Of a DNA stretch of 64,000 nucleotides, positions 1 through 9,111 are shown piece after piece. Source of the stretch: Ruegeria arenilitoris (GTDB lineage Bacteria; Pseudomonadota; Alphaproteobacteria; Rhodobacterales; Rhodobacteraceae). Positions within the stretch are counted from its first letter, which is position 1; each line of letters starts with the position of its first letter. The notes beneath the pieces were generated by a model. The model saw only the letters and a list, made by a program, of their open reading frames with translations, was not told the DNA's origin and searched no databases. The stretch is from NCBI RefSeq assembly GCF_013032445.1, contig NZ_WQCA01000005.1:186001-250000 (forward strand), read 5' to 3'. The position numbers and the translations under genes were made by a program.

Positions 1-572
1 ACCATCGACGGAACGCCCGAGATACCCCGGCTGGTCCAGAACTCCTGCTTTTGGCGGACTGCGGCTTCATGGGCGCCGGATTCGAGCGCCGATCGCGCGG
101 CGTCAGCGTCCAGCCCGGCCGACGTAACCGCATCAAGCAGGGCATCAATTTGCGAGACGTCCTTCTGGTCGGTGAAATACGTCTGAAACAACGCCAGCAT
201 CAGCGGATGCTGACGGCCCTGAGTTTCAGCCCAATCCAGCAATTGGTGCGCGGCAAAGGTGCTCACCATTCTGCTGTCATCGCTGAAGTTGAACGCAAAT
301 CCCAGTTCTGCGCCCAACTGGGTCAGCCGATCCCGGGCCTGCTGACTTTGTTCGGCGGTCGTTCCGTACTTCTCCATGATATGCTCGCGCAGGTTCTGAC
401 CTTCGGGCGGCATGGTTGGGTTCAACTCGAACGGATGCCACCTGAGATGCGCCAGCACGTTTTCCTGCTTCAGGGCCAGATCAAGCTGCCGAAATCCAAC
501 AATGCACCAGGGGCAGACGACGTCCGAAATAATGTCGATCTGAACGACAGGGCGGGGATCGGAGGTGGTCAT
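1..572 (-). CDS. DsbA-family (FrnE-like) thiol oxidoreductase, 3' end outside window
   Basis: Reading the minus strand from an ATG at 572 gives an open frame of 190 codons that runs off the left edge. The start is preceded by AGGAG about nine bases upstream. The N-terminus holds a thioredoxin-fold active-site motif CPWC (about residues 20-23), followed by an all-helical insertion, as in the FrnE/2-hydroxychromene-2-carboxylate isomerase branch of the DsbA superfamily. The visible end reads SGVPSMV, the conserved Gly-Val-Pro cis-proline region of this fold. No signal peptide is seen, so a cytoplasmic dithiol oxidoreductase is likely. The substrate cannot be deduced. Confidence 0.85.
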   Translation of the reverse strand, partial: MTTSDPRPVVQIDIISDVVCPWCIVGFRQLDLALKQENVLAHLRWHPFELNPTMPPEGQNLREHIMEKYGTTAEQSQQARDRLTQLGAELGFAFNFSDDSRMVSTFAAHQLLDWAETQGRQHPLMLALFQTYFTDQKDVSQIDALLDAVTSAGLDADAARSALESGAHEAAVRQKQEFWTSRGISGVPSM

Positions 573-715
573 GTTCAGACTCCTGACGGTGTGATGGAAG
601 ATACTGTGGAGCTATAGATATGGGCGCGTATAGGGAATTCAAACCGGTGTGTTTTTTGCCTCTTCACATCCCGGTCATCAGCGTCTATACGCCCCTCTAC
701 CAAGTCACTGGCAGT

Positions 716-802
716 GCGGTCGTGGCGGAATTGGTAGACGCGCAGCGTTGAGGTCGCTGTGGGGTAACTCCCGTGGAAGTTCGAGTCTTCTCGACCGCAC
801 CA
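716..802 (+). tRNA. tRNA-Leu (anticodon GAG)
   Basis: This 87-nt cloverleaf has acceptor stem GCGGTCG/CGACCGC, discriminator A and an encoded CCA. The anticodon stem CAGCG/CGCTG has a 7-base loop TTGAGGT, which places anticodon GAG at 750-752. A long variable arm follows, as expected for a class II leucine tRNA, and then the TTCGAGT T-loop. Its last 19 bases are the core of the attachment site used by the adjacent integrated element. The gene is left intact by the insertion. Confidence 0.95.
784..802 (+). repeat. attL: 19-bp direct repeat in the tRNA-Leu 3' end
   Basis: The sequence agtcttctcgaccgcacca here is repeated exactly at 18311-18329, beside the integrase gene. It forms the 3' T-arm and acceptor end of tRNA-Leu, a classic target of P4-type tyrosine integrases. 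The base before the repeat differs (g here, c at the right copy), which sets the left limit of identity. The runs of A and T after both copies are similar but not identical. Confidence 0.9.
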
Positions 803-858
803 TAAAAAATATAAAAATCATTATAAAACAATAATATATGTGGTTTTGAGTGAGTTTT

Positions 859-894
859 AACCACCCATCTATCCACCTTGGCGCATGGGTGGTT
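859..894 (-). terminator. Stem-loop just after hsdR (possible terminator)
   Basis: A perfect 10-bp inverted repeat, AACCACCCAT/ATGGGTGGTT, with a 16-base loop lies six bases beyond the hsdR stop codon. On the minus strand it is followed by AAAACTC rather than a run of T. It is therefore not a canonical intrinsic terminator and may act as an mRNA 3' stabiliser instead. Confidence 0.45.
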
Positions 895-899
895 ACTTA

Positions 900-3731
900 C
901 TAGTCCACCCCGTCAATATAGGTCTCAACATAGGCTTTGATTTTTGAAATCACACGCTCAGCAACAGTGCTCCGCTCCCGGAGAGACGGGCGTTTATTCA
1001 TGATCCCGATTATATCGTCGCGCATCGGTGTTTTTTCTGTGAACAGATAATTTCCGATGACCTTTTCAAGCTTTTCCTTTTTCAAACCTTCTTCAGAGCT
1101 GAGAGTTTCGATAGCCACTCGCTTCTGCTCGTTCCAGAAGGAATTGAATTCTGCTCCTACGTCTGCGGTGACGGGGAGATCAGGGAAGTGCTGCGAGATG
1201 AAACGTTCAATAAGTTCCTTCTTGCTTCGTAACTGAGCCTCAGTGTCGAGAATATCGATGATACTCTTGCGGGCTTTTGCTTGATCGGCAGGCTGCTTGT
1301 CTCTCAGGTCAAGAAGGAGCGCGATGATGTAGCTGACGTTGATTTTGTCCCGACTGATAAGCTCAACTTCAAAGTCGATGTCATCAAGGATGGAGACTTT
1401 CTCTTTTTCTTTCTCGCTGCGAACCTTGTCGTATAGATCAAGATACTTGCTGCGGAAGTCAGCGAAAAGTTGTTCGTCCATTGGCAGGTCTTCAAAGCTG
1501 AACTGCGTGAAGCAATCCAACACGTTCTTAACTCTGATAACTTCTCGGAACGCTTGAATGAATTTTGCCTCGTCCTCCTCTGTTAAGAGGTCATCAACGC
1601 TTTCAATGTCGGGTGTGATCGCGAATAAGTTGCTGACAGCGATTTCGAACTTTTCCAGATAGTCCTCATACGGTGCCAGGATAATTTCCTCCTGAGCATC
1701 TTTGTTTGCAAAGAGCTCAATCGCCTGGTCGGTTGCCGGCTTCAGGTTCCTGAAGGCGACCACATTACCTTGTGACTTTTTTGATCCCATCGTCCGGTTT
1801 GTACGGGAATAGGCCTGCAATAGACCATGATACCTCAGGTTCTTATCAACGTAGATCGTGTTCAGCGGTTTGCTGTCAAAACCAGTAAGGAACATGTTTA
1901 CGACCAATAGGATATCGACCTGTCGCGCCTTCACACGCTTTCCGATATCCTTGTAGTAGGCATAGAAAAGCTTGCTGTCCTTGGTGGAGTAGTTCGTTCC
2001 GAACATGGCGTTGTAGTTTGCGATATACTCATCGAGCTTCTCACGGCTATGGACGTTTACCGGGCGACCATCATCAGGCAGGTCATCCGTGTCGCCCAAG
2101 CCGTCGGCGTCCGCATCCTCTTCATTGGCTTGATAGGAGAAGATGGTGGCAACCTTCAGATTGTGTTCTCCAGCATCTTTTTTAGCCTTGAATAGATCGT
2201 AGTAGGCGATGAGGCTCTTTACATTTGAGACGCACATAATAGCCGTGAACTCACGGTTGTGTGTCTTCCGGTCGTGGTTCGCAACGATGTAGTCGGTGAT
2301 TTTTTCCAGGCGGGCGGGGAATTCCATAACCTCGGCTGTATCGATGGCTTCCACCTCGATGTCTTCGATTTCATTCTTCCGTTTGATCGTTCGGATATAC
2401 TCGACTGAAAACTTCAGTACGTTTTCGTCCCGTATCGCGTCAGTGATCACGTAACCATGTAGTTGGTCACCAAAAAGGTCTTTGGTCGTGCGTTTTCCGA
2501 GAGCGTTTTTCGCCGCATTGTTCGCGAAGATTGGCGTCCCAGTGAAGCCGAACATTTGGACGTTATCAAAGAAGTCAGTTATCCGCTTGTGAGTCTCTCC
2601 AAACTGGCTGCGGTGGCATTCATCGAAGATGAAAACCATGCGCTTGTGTTTGAGGTCTTCCATGACCTTGAGATGCCGCTCTTTACTGATTGCAGTGTTA
2701 AGCTTTTGAAGGGTCGTCACGATGAGTGGGGTGTCGTCGGAAAACTGCTCCACCAGCTTCTTAGTGTTATTCGTCGCGTCAACGCTACCCTCTTGGAAAC
2801 TGTTGAACTCCTTAATGGTTTGAAAGTCCAAATCTTTGCGGTCAACGACAAACACCACTTTGTGCACGTGTTTGCTCTGCGTCAAAATCTGCGCTGCCTT
2901 GAACGATGTGAGGGTCTTTCCGGAACCAGTTGTATGCCAGATATAGCCGTTCTTTGTCGTGTTCATGACACGCTCAACAATCGCCTCGACTGCGTAGAAC
3001 TGGTAGGGGCGGAGCGCCATCAGTAGCTGATCGCTCTCGTGGAGAACGATGTATTTGGTGATCATCTTGGAGAGCTGGCATTTCTCCAGGAAGACCTCCG
3101 CAAACTCGCTGAGTTGCGAGATTTTCTTATTGTCTTCTCCGGCCCAGAAAAAAGCTTGCTTGAAATCGCGCCGGTTCACTGGGTTGTTGGCGTAATACTT
3201 CGTGTTGACTCCGTTGCTTATGACAAAAAGCTGGATAAAACCAAAGAGCCCATACCCAGCTGAAAAACTATGCCGATGGTATCGGTTGGTTTGGTTGAAG
3301 GCCTCTTTCATTTCGAGGCCTCTGCGCTTGAGCTCGATTTGCACAAGGGGCAGGCCATTCACTAACAACGTCACATCATAGCGGTTCGTATACTTACCGG
3401 TCATGGTGACTTGATGCGTCACTTGGTATTGATTTTTGCACCACTGGATTTGGTTAATGAGCTGGATGTGTCCATTGGTTCCATCGTCGCGGGTATAGTC
3501 CACCATATCGCGAAGGGTTTTCGCTTTCTCGAAGATGTTTCCACGCGCGAGTTTGTTGAGTATCTGCCGAAATTCAAGATCAGAAAGGAGCACTTTATTG
3601 TGCTTCTCCAACTGACGCTTTAGGTTTACCAACAAGTCTTGTTCGTCGGCAATGGTCACCTTGTCCCAGCCCAGGATTTCAAGCTGAGCGATTAAGGCGT
3701 CTTCTAGCTGTTGTTCTGACTGAGGTGTCAT
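900..3731 (-). CDS. hsdR: Type I restriction enzyme, HsdR motor/endonuclease subunit
   Basis: This 943-residue subunit cleaves DNA after ATP-driven translocation, in complex with HsdM and HsdS. The N-terminal nuclease shows the PD-(D/E)xK pattern: D119, then E133-L-K135, with QxxxY (Q147-Y151) just after, as in characterised HsdR proteins. The helicase part has Walker A GSGKT (269-273), DECH (370-373) and FTGTP (396-400), then the second RecA-like lobe and a helical C-terminus. All key residues are present and the frame is unbroken. It is the last gene of the operon, and its ATG overlaps the TGA of the preceding gene (ATGA). Confidence 0.95.
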   Translation of the reverse strand: MTPQSEQQLEDALIAQLEILGWDKVTIADEQDLLVNLKRQLEKHNKVLLSDLEFRQILNKLARGNIFEKAKTLRDMVDYTRDDGTNGHIQLINQIQWCKNQYQVTHQVTMTGKYTNRYDVTLLVNGLPLVQIELKRRGLEMKEAFNQTNRYHRHSFSAGYGLFGFIQLFVISNGVNTKYYANNPVNRRDFKQAFFWAGEDNKKISQLSEFAEVFLEKCQLSKMITKYIVLHESDQLLMALRPYQFYAVEAIVERVMNTTKNGYIWHTTGSGKTLTSFKAAQILTQSKHVHKVVFVVDRKDLDFQTIKEFNSFQEGSVDATNNTKKLVEQFSDDTPLIVTTLQKLNTAISKERHLKVMEDLKHKRMVFIFDECHRSQFGETHKRITDFFDNVQMFGFTGTPIFANNAAKNALGKRTTKDLFGDQLHGYVITDAIRDENVLKFSVEYIRTIKRKNEIEDIEVEAIDTAEVMEFPARLEKITDYIVANHDRKTHNREFTAIMCVSNVKSLIAYYDLFKAKKDAGEHNLKVATIFSYQANEEDADADGLGDTDDLPDDGRPVNVHSREKLDEYIANYNAMFGTNYSTKDSKLFYAYYKDIGKRVKARQVDILLVVNMFLTGFDSKPLNTIYVDKNLRYHGLLQAYSRTNRTMGSKKSQGNVVAFRNLKPATDQAIELFANKDAQEEIILAPYEDYLEKFEIAVSNLFAITPDIESVDDLLTEEDEAKFIQAFREVIRVKNVLDCFTQFSFEDLPMDEQLFADFRSKYLDLYDKVRSEKEKEKVSILDDIDFEVELISRDKINVSYIIALLLDLRDKQPADQAKARKSIIDILDTEAQLRSKKELIERFISQHFPDLPVTADVGAEFNSFWNEQKRVAIETLSSEEGLKKEKLEKVIGNYLFTEKTPMRDDIIGIMNKRPSLRERSTVAERVISKIKAYVETYIDGVD

Positions 3732-4378
3732 TCGTCATCCGGATTAAGTTCAATATTGTAGTCACTCAGCAAAATCTCATAGGTCTCAAACTCTTGGTCA
3801 AAGAGCGCATGGCTGTAGCGCACTTTGCCAGGAAGGGCGTGCTGGTCGTCAAGGTACTCATTGAATTCAGGATTGTCCTCGTATTCGAGAACAGGCTCAG
3901 CAAGCATATCCAGGCGCCGCAGCATGTAGGTGCAAATATTGTCGGTGATCCCGATGATGAGTTCGGCAAAATCCGCATCGTTTACCTGTTCTTTGAGCGA
4001 AGCGCGGCCATGTCCGATATCACCGTGGTCGTTTCGCAGTTCACCGATGTACTGGATAGCTGTGCCAAAGCGGTTGCACAGAGCTGCATCGGAAAACCCG
4101 CGCCCCTTCTGGAGCTCTTGAAGTGCTCGCTTAAAGACGGTTTGAAAAGGCTCGGATTTGTTCCCGCCGTTCCTGTCCTGCTTTACCAAGCCGTTTAATG
4201 GTTCCTGGTTGAGGAGGTGCAGGGAAAGCTTAGAAATGCCTTCTATTAGAGCCTTACAGGTCTCAATCGAGATATCAGGCTTCTCGTCGATATAGTCCTC
4301 CACCAAGTCGAGGTGGCTGTGATAGTATTCCAACCGGTGGCGCTTGATCCGGTGGATTTCATGTTTCAATTTTTCCAT
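3728..4378 (-). CDS. HEPN/Abi_C-like protein embedded in the type I RM operon
   Basis: This 216-residue, mostly helical acidic protein has the segment R115-N-D-H-G-D-I-G-H123-G. It resembles the RN...GxxHG signature of abortive-infection C-terminal (Abi_C) proteins, which belong to the HEPN ribonuclease superfamily. The Arg-to-His spacing here is seven residues, one more than the usual four to six, so catalytic competence is uncertain. The gene lies 12 bases after hsdS and overlaps hsdR by four bases, so it is co-translated with the restriction subunit. By analogy with anticodon nucleases guarded by type I systems it could be a back-up toxin, but that is inference. Family assignment rests on the motif alone. 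Confidence 0.6.
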   Translation of the reverse strand: MEKLKHEIHRIKRHRLEYYHSHLDLVEDYIDEKPDISIETCKALIEGISKLSLHLLNQEPLNGLVKQDRNGGNKSEPFQTVFKRALQELQKGRGFSDAALCNRFGTAIQYIGELRNDHGDIGHGRASLKEQVNDADFAELIIGITDNICTYMLRRLDMLAEPVLEYEDNPEFNEYLDDQHALPGKVRYSHALFDQEFETYEILLSDYNIELNPDDE

Positions 4379-4390
4379 AAGGCAGGCGGA

Positions 4391-5680
4391 TTAAATAAAC
4401 ATCTGTTGAAGCAAGCCCTTCTTGAAGGTCTGGGCGTGCTTGAGTTCTTCGGAAACGAGCGAAATTTTGATGTCGATGGAGGAAAGGAACTTCGCTATTT
4501 TTTTCTGCTCATCTGGATGAGGTAATTGGATGGTGAGTTTTTCTAGATTCCCTTTAGATAAACCAAGCACCGAAATCCCTTGCGCAATTCTCATTATTTG
4601 CTTTCTCATCGCCGGTGTTCGCAGAAGATAACCAGAAAAACCAAGAGCGAGGGCTCCAGGAACTGGACGTGCAATGAATGTGTGCAACCCGGCAAGAAGA
4701 GGAGTGGCACTAAGCTCGACAATCTCTATTGCTTTCCCAATATCTGCGTAATCTTCTGACGCATCAGCAATCACTACGTCACCCAGTCTGCATTTCTCAT
4801 TTTCAGGGACGTCCGCTGCCCGAGCACCCTTTACAAAGGGGACTTCCTCGTCTGACTGCCGAAAATTCGAATGGAATTTCGTATGGATGTCACCGTAGTG
4901 TATATTCTGAACCTCACCTCCTACGTCAGTGAGATGATTTCGCGAAAAACTGTTCGTTCGCACCCATGTAAAAACATCCCCAAGCGATTTCTCTTTCCAA
5001 TCTGGAAAATCGCCACCTTCGTCGTTTTTGAACCGAATCTCTTGGGAAAAAAGTTGCTGAATGCAGCCTTTTTTGAAGTCCTCCAGAAGGCTTCGTTGAG
5101 TAATTAATTGTGCGCCCCTCTTATCAATTGCCCCAAGAAACGAAGCGATTTTTTTCTGTTCGGAAACGGTAGGCGCGGGAATGTCGAAGTTTTCAATATC
5201 GGACAGGTTAAGCCCAGGTTGCGCAGCACCTTTTACGTATTTACGCACTTCGCTTACGCCGATGTGCGACTTGAGACATTGAAGTATAAACCCTTTGTCT
5301 GCGGTGGGTCCATGAACTGCTATACGGGCAGTTGTCTGGGTGATATTCGCACCTTCGAGCCAATCCGGAACGGAGGCAATTGTACCAGTATTAGCTCCAA
5401 CGATTGTCATCAGTAGGTCACCACTGCGAAGCTTTGAGCGTTGATAGGGAGCATCTATCTCAGGTGCCACCCGCTTGATTTCACTGAGAGAGACCCATCC
5501 TGTCGAATAGTCACCGCCGCGAACGAGTGGTACGCCTTCTTCTACAAAGGTTCCAGGTTGAACTATCCCGTAAGTTATTTTGCGGTTCGGATCGACAAAT
5601 GTACTCAAAGAGCTTTTCTGCCAATCCCCCGTAAACCCAGGAAACCTCAGCTTGGGGGCTTTAATTGATGAGAAAGTCAT
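4391..5680 (-). CDS. hsdS: Type I restriction-modification specificity subunit HsdS
   Basis: This 429-residue subunit recognises the bipartite DNA target for both methylation and cleavage. Two target-recognition domains are each followed by a conserved helical repeat. The first repeat contains SEQKKIASFLGAIDK with LLEDFKKGCIQQLF after it. The second contains DEQKKIAKFLSSIDI and ends FKKGLLQQMF. This duplicated layout is diagnostic of HsdS. The target sequence cannot be read from the protein. Nine bases separate its start from the hsdM stop, consistent with one transcript. Confidence 0.95.
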   Translation of the reverse strand: MTFSSIKAPKLRFPGFTGDWQKSSLSTFVDPNRKITYGIVQPGTFVEEGVPLVRGGDYSTGWVSLSEIKRVAPEIDAPYQRSKLRSGDLLMTIVGANTGTIASVPDWLEGANITQTTARIAVHGPTADKGFILQCLKSHIGVSEVRKYVKGAAQPGLNLSDIENFDIPAPTVSEQKKIASFLGAIDKRGAQLITQRSLLEDFKKGCIQQLFSQEIRFKNDEGGDFPDWKEKSLGDVFTWVRTNSFSRNHLTDVGGEVQNIHYGDIHTKFHSNFRQSDEEVPFVKGARAADVPENEKCRLGDVVIADASEDYADIGKAIEIVELSATPLLAGLHTFIARPVPGALALGFSGYLLRTPAMRKQIMRIAQGISVLGLSKGNLEKLTIQLPHPDEQKKIAKFLSSIDIKISLVSEELKHAQTFKKGLLQQMFI

Positions 5681-5689
5681 AACAATATC

Positions 5690-7273
5690 TTACGAGGTAA
5701 ATGGAGCTGGAATTTGTAGCTCGGCACAGAATTCAACTATCAATGCCTCGGTTTCTTGCATTTCGGATTCAAGGGACTGGAGTTTCTGTGTTGTCAATGC
5801 GAGATCAACGGGCTCGTCTTTCTCGAATGTATCAATATAGCGTGGGATATTAAGGTTGTAGCCGTTGCCAGCGACCTCAGAGAGCGGTGCGGCGTAGGCA
5901 AACTTCTCAGTATTTCCACGATTAGTATAGGCCTCGATAATTTTCTGAACATGCTTTTCCGTAAGGAAATTCTGATTCCCGCGCTTTTCAAAATGGCCGC
6001 TCGCATCAATGAAAAGGATGTTATCGTCGTGTTCCCGGCATTTCTTGAGTACCAAGACACAGGCCGGGATTGAGGTCCCATAGAAGAGATTTGGTGGTAA
6101 ACCAATGACAGCGTCTAGGAAGTTCTGCTCTTTGATAATGTACTCGCGAATAGTACCTTCAGCAGCACCTCTAAACAGTACACCGTGAGGCAACACCACT
6201 GCTGCGGTTCCGTTCTCGGCCAGCTGATGAATCATGTGCTGAACGAAAGCAAAGTCAGCTTTGGTGCTTGGTGCTAAGCGGCCATATTGGCTGAAACGGT
6301 CATCTGTCTCGTGAAGAGGATTGTTGGAACTCTTCCATCGTGCAGAAAAGGGGGGATTGGCAACCACTGCCTCGAAACGTTCCTCAAAATGCATAGGCTC
6401 CTCAAGCGTGTCCTCTTGGCGGATATCGAATTGAGAAAAATGCACATCGTGCAGGATCATGTTCATTCGAGCAAGATTATAGGTCGTGCGGTTGAGCTCT
6501 TGCCCTGCGAATTCTCCAACCTCGGCTTCCTTGGCGATCCTGAGAAGCAATGAACCCGACCCACATGCTGGGTCATAGGCGTTCTTGATGCGGCTTTTCC
6601 CCAAGGTGACAATTTTGGCCAAGACACGCGAAACTTGCTGCGGGGTGTAGAACTCTCCAGCTTTTTTCCCGGCCCCGGATGCAAACTGTCCAATAAGGTA
6701 TTCATAAGCGTCCCCGAGAACGTCTGCGTCCACCTGTCCAAGCTGGAAGTCAATTTTTTCCAAGTGAGCAAGAACTTTGGCAATCAGCGTGTTACGAGCT
6801 GAAGGGCTACGACCTAGTTTAGTGCTTGATAGGTCGATGTCTTCGAAGAGCTTGTTGAAGTCGTCTTCGCTCTCATTCCCCATCGTGCTCTGCTCGATGG
6901 CGTTAAGAATTTCCTGAAGATCATCGAGAATGAAGTTCCCAACTTCTTCCTCATCATCCTCATCAATTTTGATATTTCCTTTCGCCGTGATCGCGGTGAA
7001 CAGCTCTTCTGGGCGAAGAAAGTACCCAAGTTTCTCCAGGGATTCCTCTTTGATGGCTTCGAGGTCTTCCTCGTTGGTTACATGGGGGTAGTCCTTAATG
7101 TCTTCGGTTTCGAGGAGCTTGTTCGCAAATAGGTGCTGTTTCTCGGAGAGGTACTTGTAGAAGATGAAACCCAGAATGTAGTCACGGAACTCATCTGCAT
7201 CCATCTTGCCGCGAAGTTCGTTTGCAATCTTCCAGAGTTGGCTCTCTAGGCGCTGTTTTTGAGCTTCAGTCAT
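5690..7273 (-). CDS. hsdM: Type I restriction-modification DNA methyltransferase HsdM
   Basis: This N6-adenine methyltransferase of about 527 residues has an N-terminal HsdM helical domain (LRGKMDADEFRDYILGFIF). The catalytic domain follows with GEFYTP, motif I DPACGSGSLL and motif IV NPPF. The frame can also start at a GTG at 7288, but the ATG at 7273 gives MTEAQKQRLE, the usual HsdM N-terminus, so I prefer it. It is the first gene of the minus-strand hsdM-hsdS-HEPN-hsdR operon, so its promoter should lie in 7290-7450. Confidence 0.95.
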   Translation of the reverse strand: MTEAQKQRLESQLWKIANELRGKMDADEFRDYILGFIFYKYLSEKQHLFANKLLETEDIKDYPHVTNEEDLEAIKEESLEKLGYFLRPEELFTAITAKGNIKIDEDDEEEVGNFILDDLQEILNAIEQSTMGNESEDDFNKLFEDIDLSSTKLGRSPSARNTLIAKVLAHLEKIDFQLGQVDADVLGDAYEYLIGQFASGAGKKAGEFYTPQQVSRVLAKIVTLGKSRIKNAYDPACGSGSLLLRIAKEAEVGEFAGQELNRTTYNLARMNMILHDVHFSQFDIRQEDTLEEPMHFEERFEAVVANPPFSARWKSSNNPLHETDDRFSQYGRLAPSTKADFAFVQHMIHQLAENGTAAVVLPHGVLFRGAAEGTIREYIIKEQNFLDAVIGLPPNLFYGTSIPACVLVLKKCREHDDNILFIDASGHFEKRGNQNFLTEKHVQKIIEAYTNRGNTEKFAYAAPLSEVAGNGYNLNIPRYIDTFEKDEPVDLALTTQKLQSLESEMQETEALIVEFCAELQIPAPFTS

Positions 7274-7288
7274 TATTTCTTGCTGCAC

Positions 7289-7663
7289 CTTAAAGGGAGT
7301 TGTCCGCTAAGATGTTGTCCAGCAATGAATTTTTCGCGAGAAAAAGTGCTGAAGTCCCTGCCTGACGGTTCCCGGTTTCCGGTTTTTTTGTGATCCTAAT
7401 ATGGATTCTCAGTTTTGACCATGTCCCATAAACTATACTTCGCTGGGCAGTTGTGGCGTTACGCTTACATCGGCCCCAAAAGTCGTCCCAAATTCTAATG
7501 CCATAACTTTTAGGACACTTTCAGCTTGTGAAAATCAGGTTGCGCACGTGGGTCATCGCGCGGCCTTAGCCAGGGAGCACAAACTGATAGATTCGAAGAT
7601 TTTTGCTGGATAGTCCTCCCTGAAGCTAGATGCCTTAGAAAGTAGAAATTTCTCAAACAAACG
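7289..7663. other. Non-coding stretch upstream of hsdM
   Basis: About 375 bases carry no convincing gene. The segment holds a doubled gttgtcc near 7307-7320 and a T-rich run near 7384-7390. The promoter of the restriction operon should be here, but no promoter element stands out. Confidence 0.4.
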
Positions 7664-7895
7664 AATGAAGAGTTTCCTACGAAGAAGTTGAAATACAGCG
7701 GCACTCAGATTGTGAGTAAGTTGAAGCAGGCTGAGACCGACGTGCCTGTTGCTGATCTGTGCAGCGAACATTGCATCACCTCGGCCAGTTTTTACAGATG
7801 GCAAGCAAGTTATAGAGTTATGGATACTTCGCTGATTTCCTCGCTTGATAGCGGTTGATGAAGATAACAAGCAGCTGAAGGTTATGGTCGCATAG
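7664..7895 (+). pseudogene. Remnant of an IS3-family transposase OrfA
   Basis: On the plus strand, the frame beginning around 7664 translates to KKLKYSGTQIVSKLKQAE, then VPVADLCSEHCITSASFYRW and MDTSLISSL. This follows the OrfA pattern of IS3/IS911 transposases (helix-turn-helix, then FYxWKxKYGGM). The reading then shifts by one frame and continues as AVDEDNKQLKVMVA before a stop at 7895, matching the LEDEN-LK leucine-zipper start of OrfA. No start codon with a ribosome site and no OrfB are present. The tail overlaps the last codons of the relaxase gene on the other strand. Confidence 0.7.
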
Positions 7896-9111
7896 AAGAA
7901 TAGTTTCCTGACATGCGACGCTTTAGTGTGTCCTGAGCACCTTGCAGTGATTTTCGAAGCATCCGCGCCAATTTGATCAGCAAATTAGGGTCATTCAAGT
8001 CGGGTGGCGCTTCCAGATCAACTTCAGACAGATCGCTTGCACGATTGAATGCAAACTGAGCGATCTGCGGTCGCAAGCGCTCGACTGCGGCTGCCAACTC
8101 GGCGGCTTCGCTGCCTAGCCCTTCGCCACTGCTTGCAATATATTCAGTAAGGCGTTCTGGCGCCGGATCATCGCTTGATTGCTCGTGTGGATCCGGTTCT
8201 GGCCCTCGATGATCTGCTTTAGCAGATCTCGCAGGTTCTGTTCTGGATTCTGGGGTGTAGGATCTGAGGCCATTCAAATGCTCCTTTGTTTCATGAATGA
8301 AATTTGCCACTTCTGCGGCTTTGATCTTCAAAGTTCTATTGGCGTTATGACTTTTGATCTTGTCGCCCAGCTTTAGATTGATCCGGCTACGGCCTCGGCC
8401 TTGCTCGAAAGCGTCGGCCAGCTCCAAACCCAGATCATGGATTAGTTCGGCCAGTTTGTTGGGCTGCTGATTTGGTGCCAGCTCGGCAATTAGCTTGAGC
8501 TGGTGGCGGAGGGCTGGCAGGTCGAAATCGTTGCGTTTGGCTTGCTGGTGCTGGTTGTGTGAAAACGACGACCAGCAAGGTTTTGCCAGCTCTGCGACTT
8601 TGTTTGCAAAGTCGTCATGACCCATTTCGCGCAGTCTATTTGCTGCGAAATTGTTATGTGCGCCTGAGGTCAGCTTGTGGCCATACATAAGCTCGCAAAG
8701 TCGGCTGACCGCTTCGTCATGGCACTTTGATTTATAAACCTTGTAGGTGCGGCCTGTGTCGCTGTCTGAGGCAGGCCGAACTAGGTGGTAGTGATCCTGC
8801 ATGGTTCCGTCCGCGCGCCTGCTCTGGTGCATTGCCAGCGTTTCAGGATCATCAGGATTAAATCCGTATTCCTCGCGGATCGCGGAGACGGTCGCGGCCA
8901 GTTCATCAGATGATAGCTGTTGGTCTGGTGAGATGATGATGTGCAGAAGACCGTTCTTTCTACCTCTCGCTTCGGCAAATTCATCTACAATCAAGAGCTG
9001 AGGGGCGTTGTCATTCAATATCAGGACTCGCTCATTGTCGCCTTGCCTGGCGGCATAGGCACATATTCGGGGGCCATCCCCCGAAGATATGGTGCCGGTC
9101 TTGATGATCAC
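7882..9111 (-). CDS. Relaxase (MobA-like mobilization nuclease)
   Basis: The protein of about 409 residues should nick oriT and pilot single-stranded DNA into a helper conjugation system. I start it at a GTG at 9111 that overlaps the mobC stop (TAGTG). This gives MIIKTGTISSGDGP, which matches the usual MILKG... N-terminus of this relaxase group. The open frame extends 20 codons further into mobC. Metal-binding histidines appear as H95 and the H107-Y-H109 pair, after a GLLHIIISP strand. The C-terminal half is charged and helical. Its last codons overlap an IS3 remnant, so the C-terminus may have been altered. Confidence 0.8.
   Translation of the reverse strand: MIIKTGTISSGDGPRICAYAARQGDNERVLILNDNAPQLLIVDEFAEARGRKNGLLHIIISPDQQLSSDELAATVSAIREEYGFNPDDPETLAMHQSRRADGTMQDHYHLVRPASDSDTGRTYKVYKSKCHDEAVSRLCELMYGHKLTSGAHNNFAANRLREMGHDDFANKVAELAKPCWSSFSHNQHQQAKRNDFDLPALRHQLKLIAELAPNQQPNKLAELIHDLGLELADAFEQGRGRSRINLKLGDKIKSHNANRTLKIKAAEVANFIHETKEHLNGLRSYTPESRTEPARSAKADHRGPEPDPHEQSSDDPAPERLTEYIASSGEGLGSEAAELAAAVERLRPQIAQFAFNRASDLSEVDLEAPPDLNDPNLLIKLARMLRKSLQGAQDTLKRRMSGNYSSMRP

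Noticed and set aside
51..617. Plus-strand open frame of 188 codons
   Set aside because: It is antisense to the DsbA/FrnE-like gene on the minus strand, which has the CPWC motif and a ribosome site. The plus-strand translation has no recognisable features.
649..834. Plus-strand open frame of 61 codons
   Set aside because: It runs straight through tRNA-Leu and has no ribosome site.
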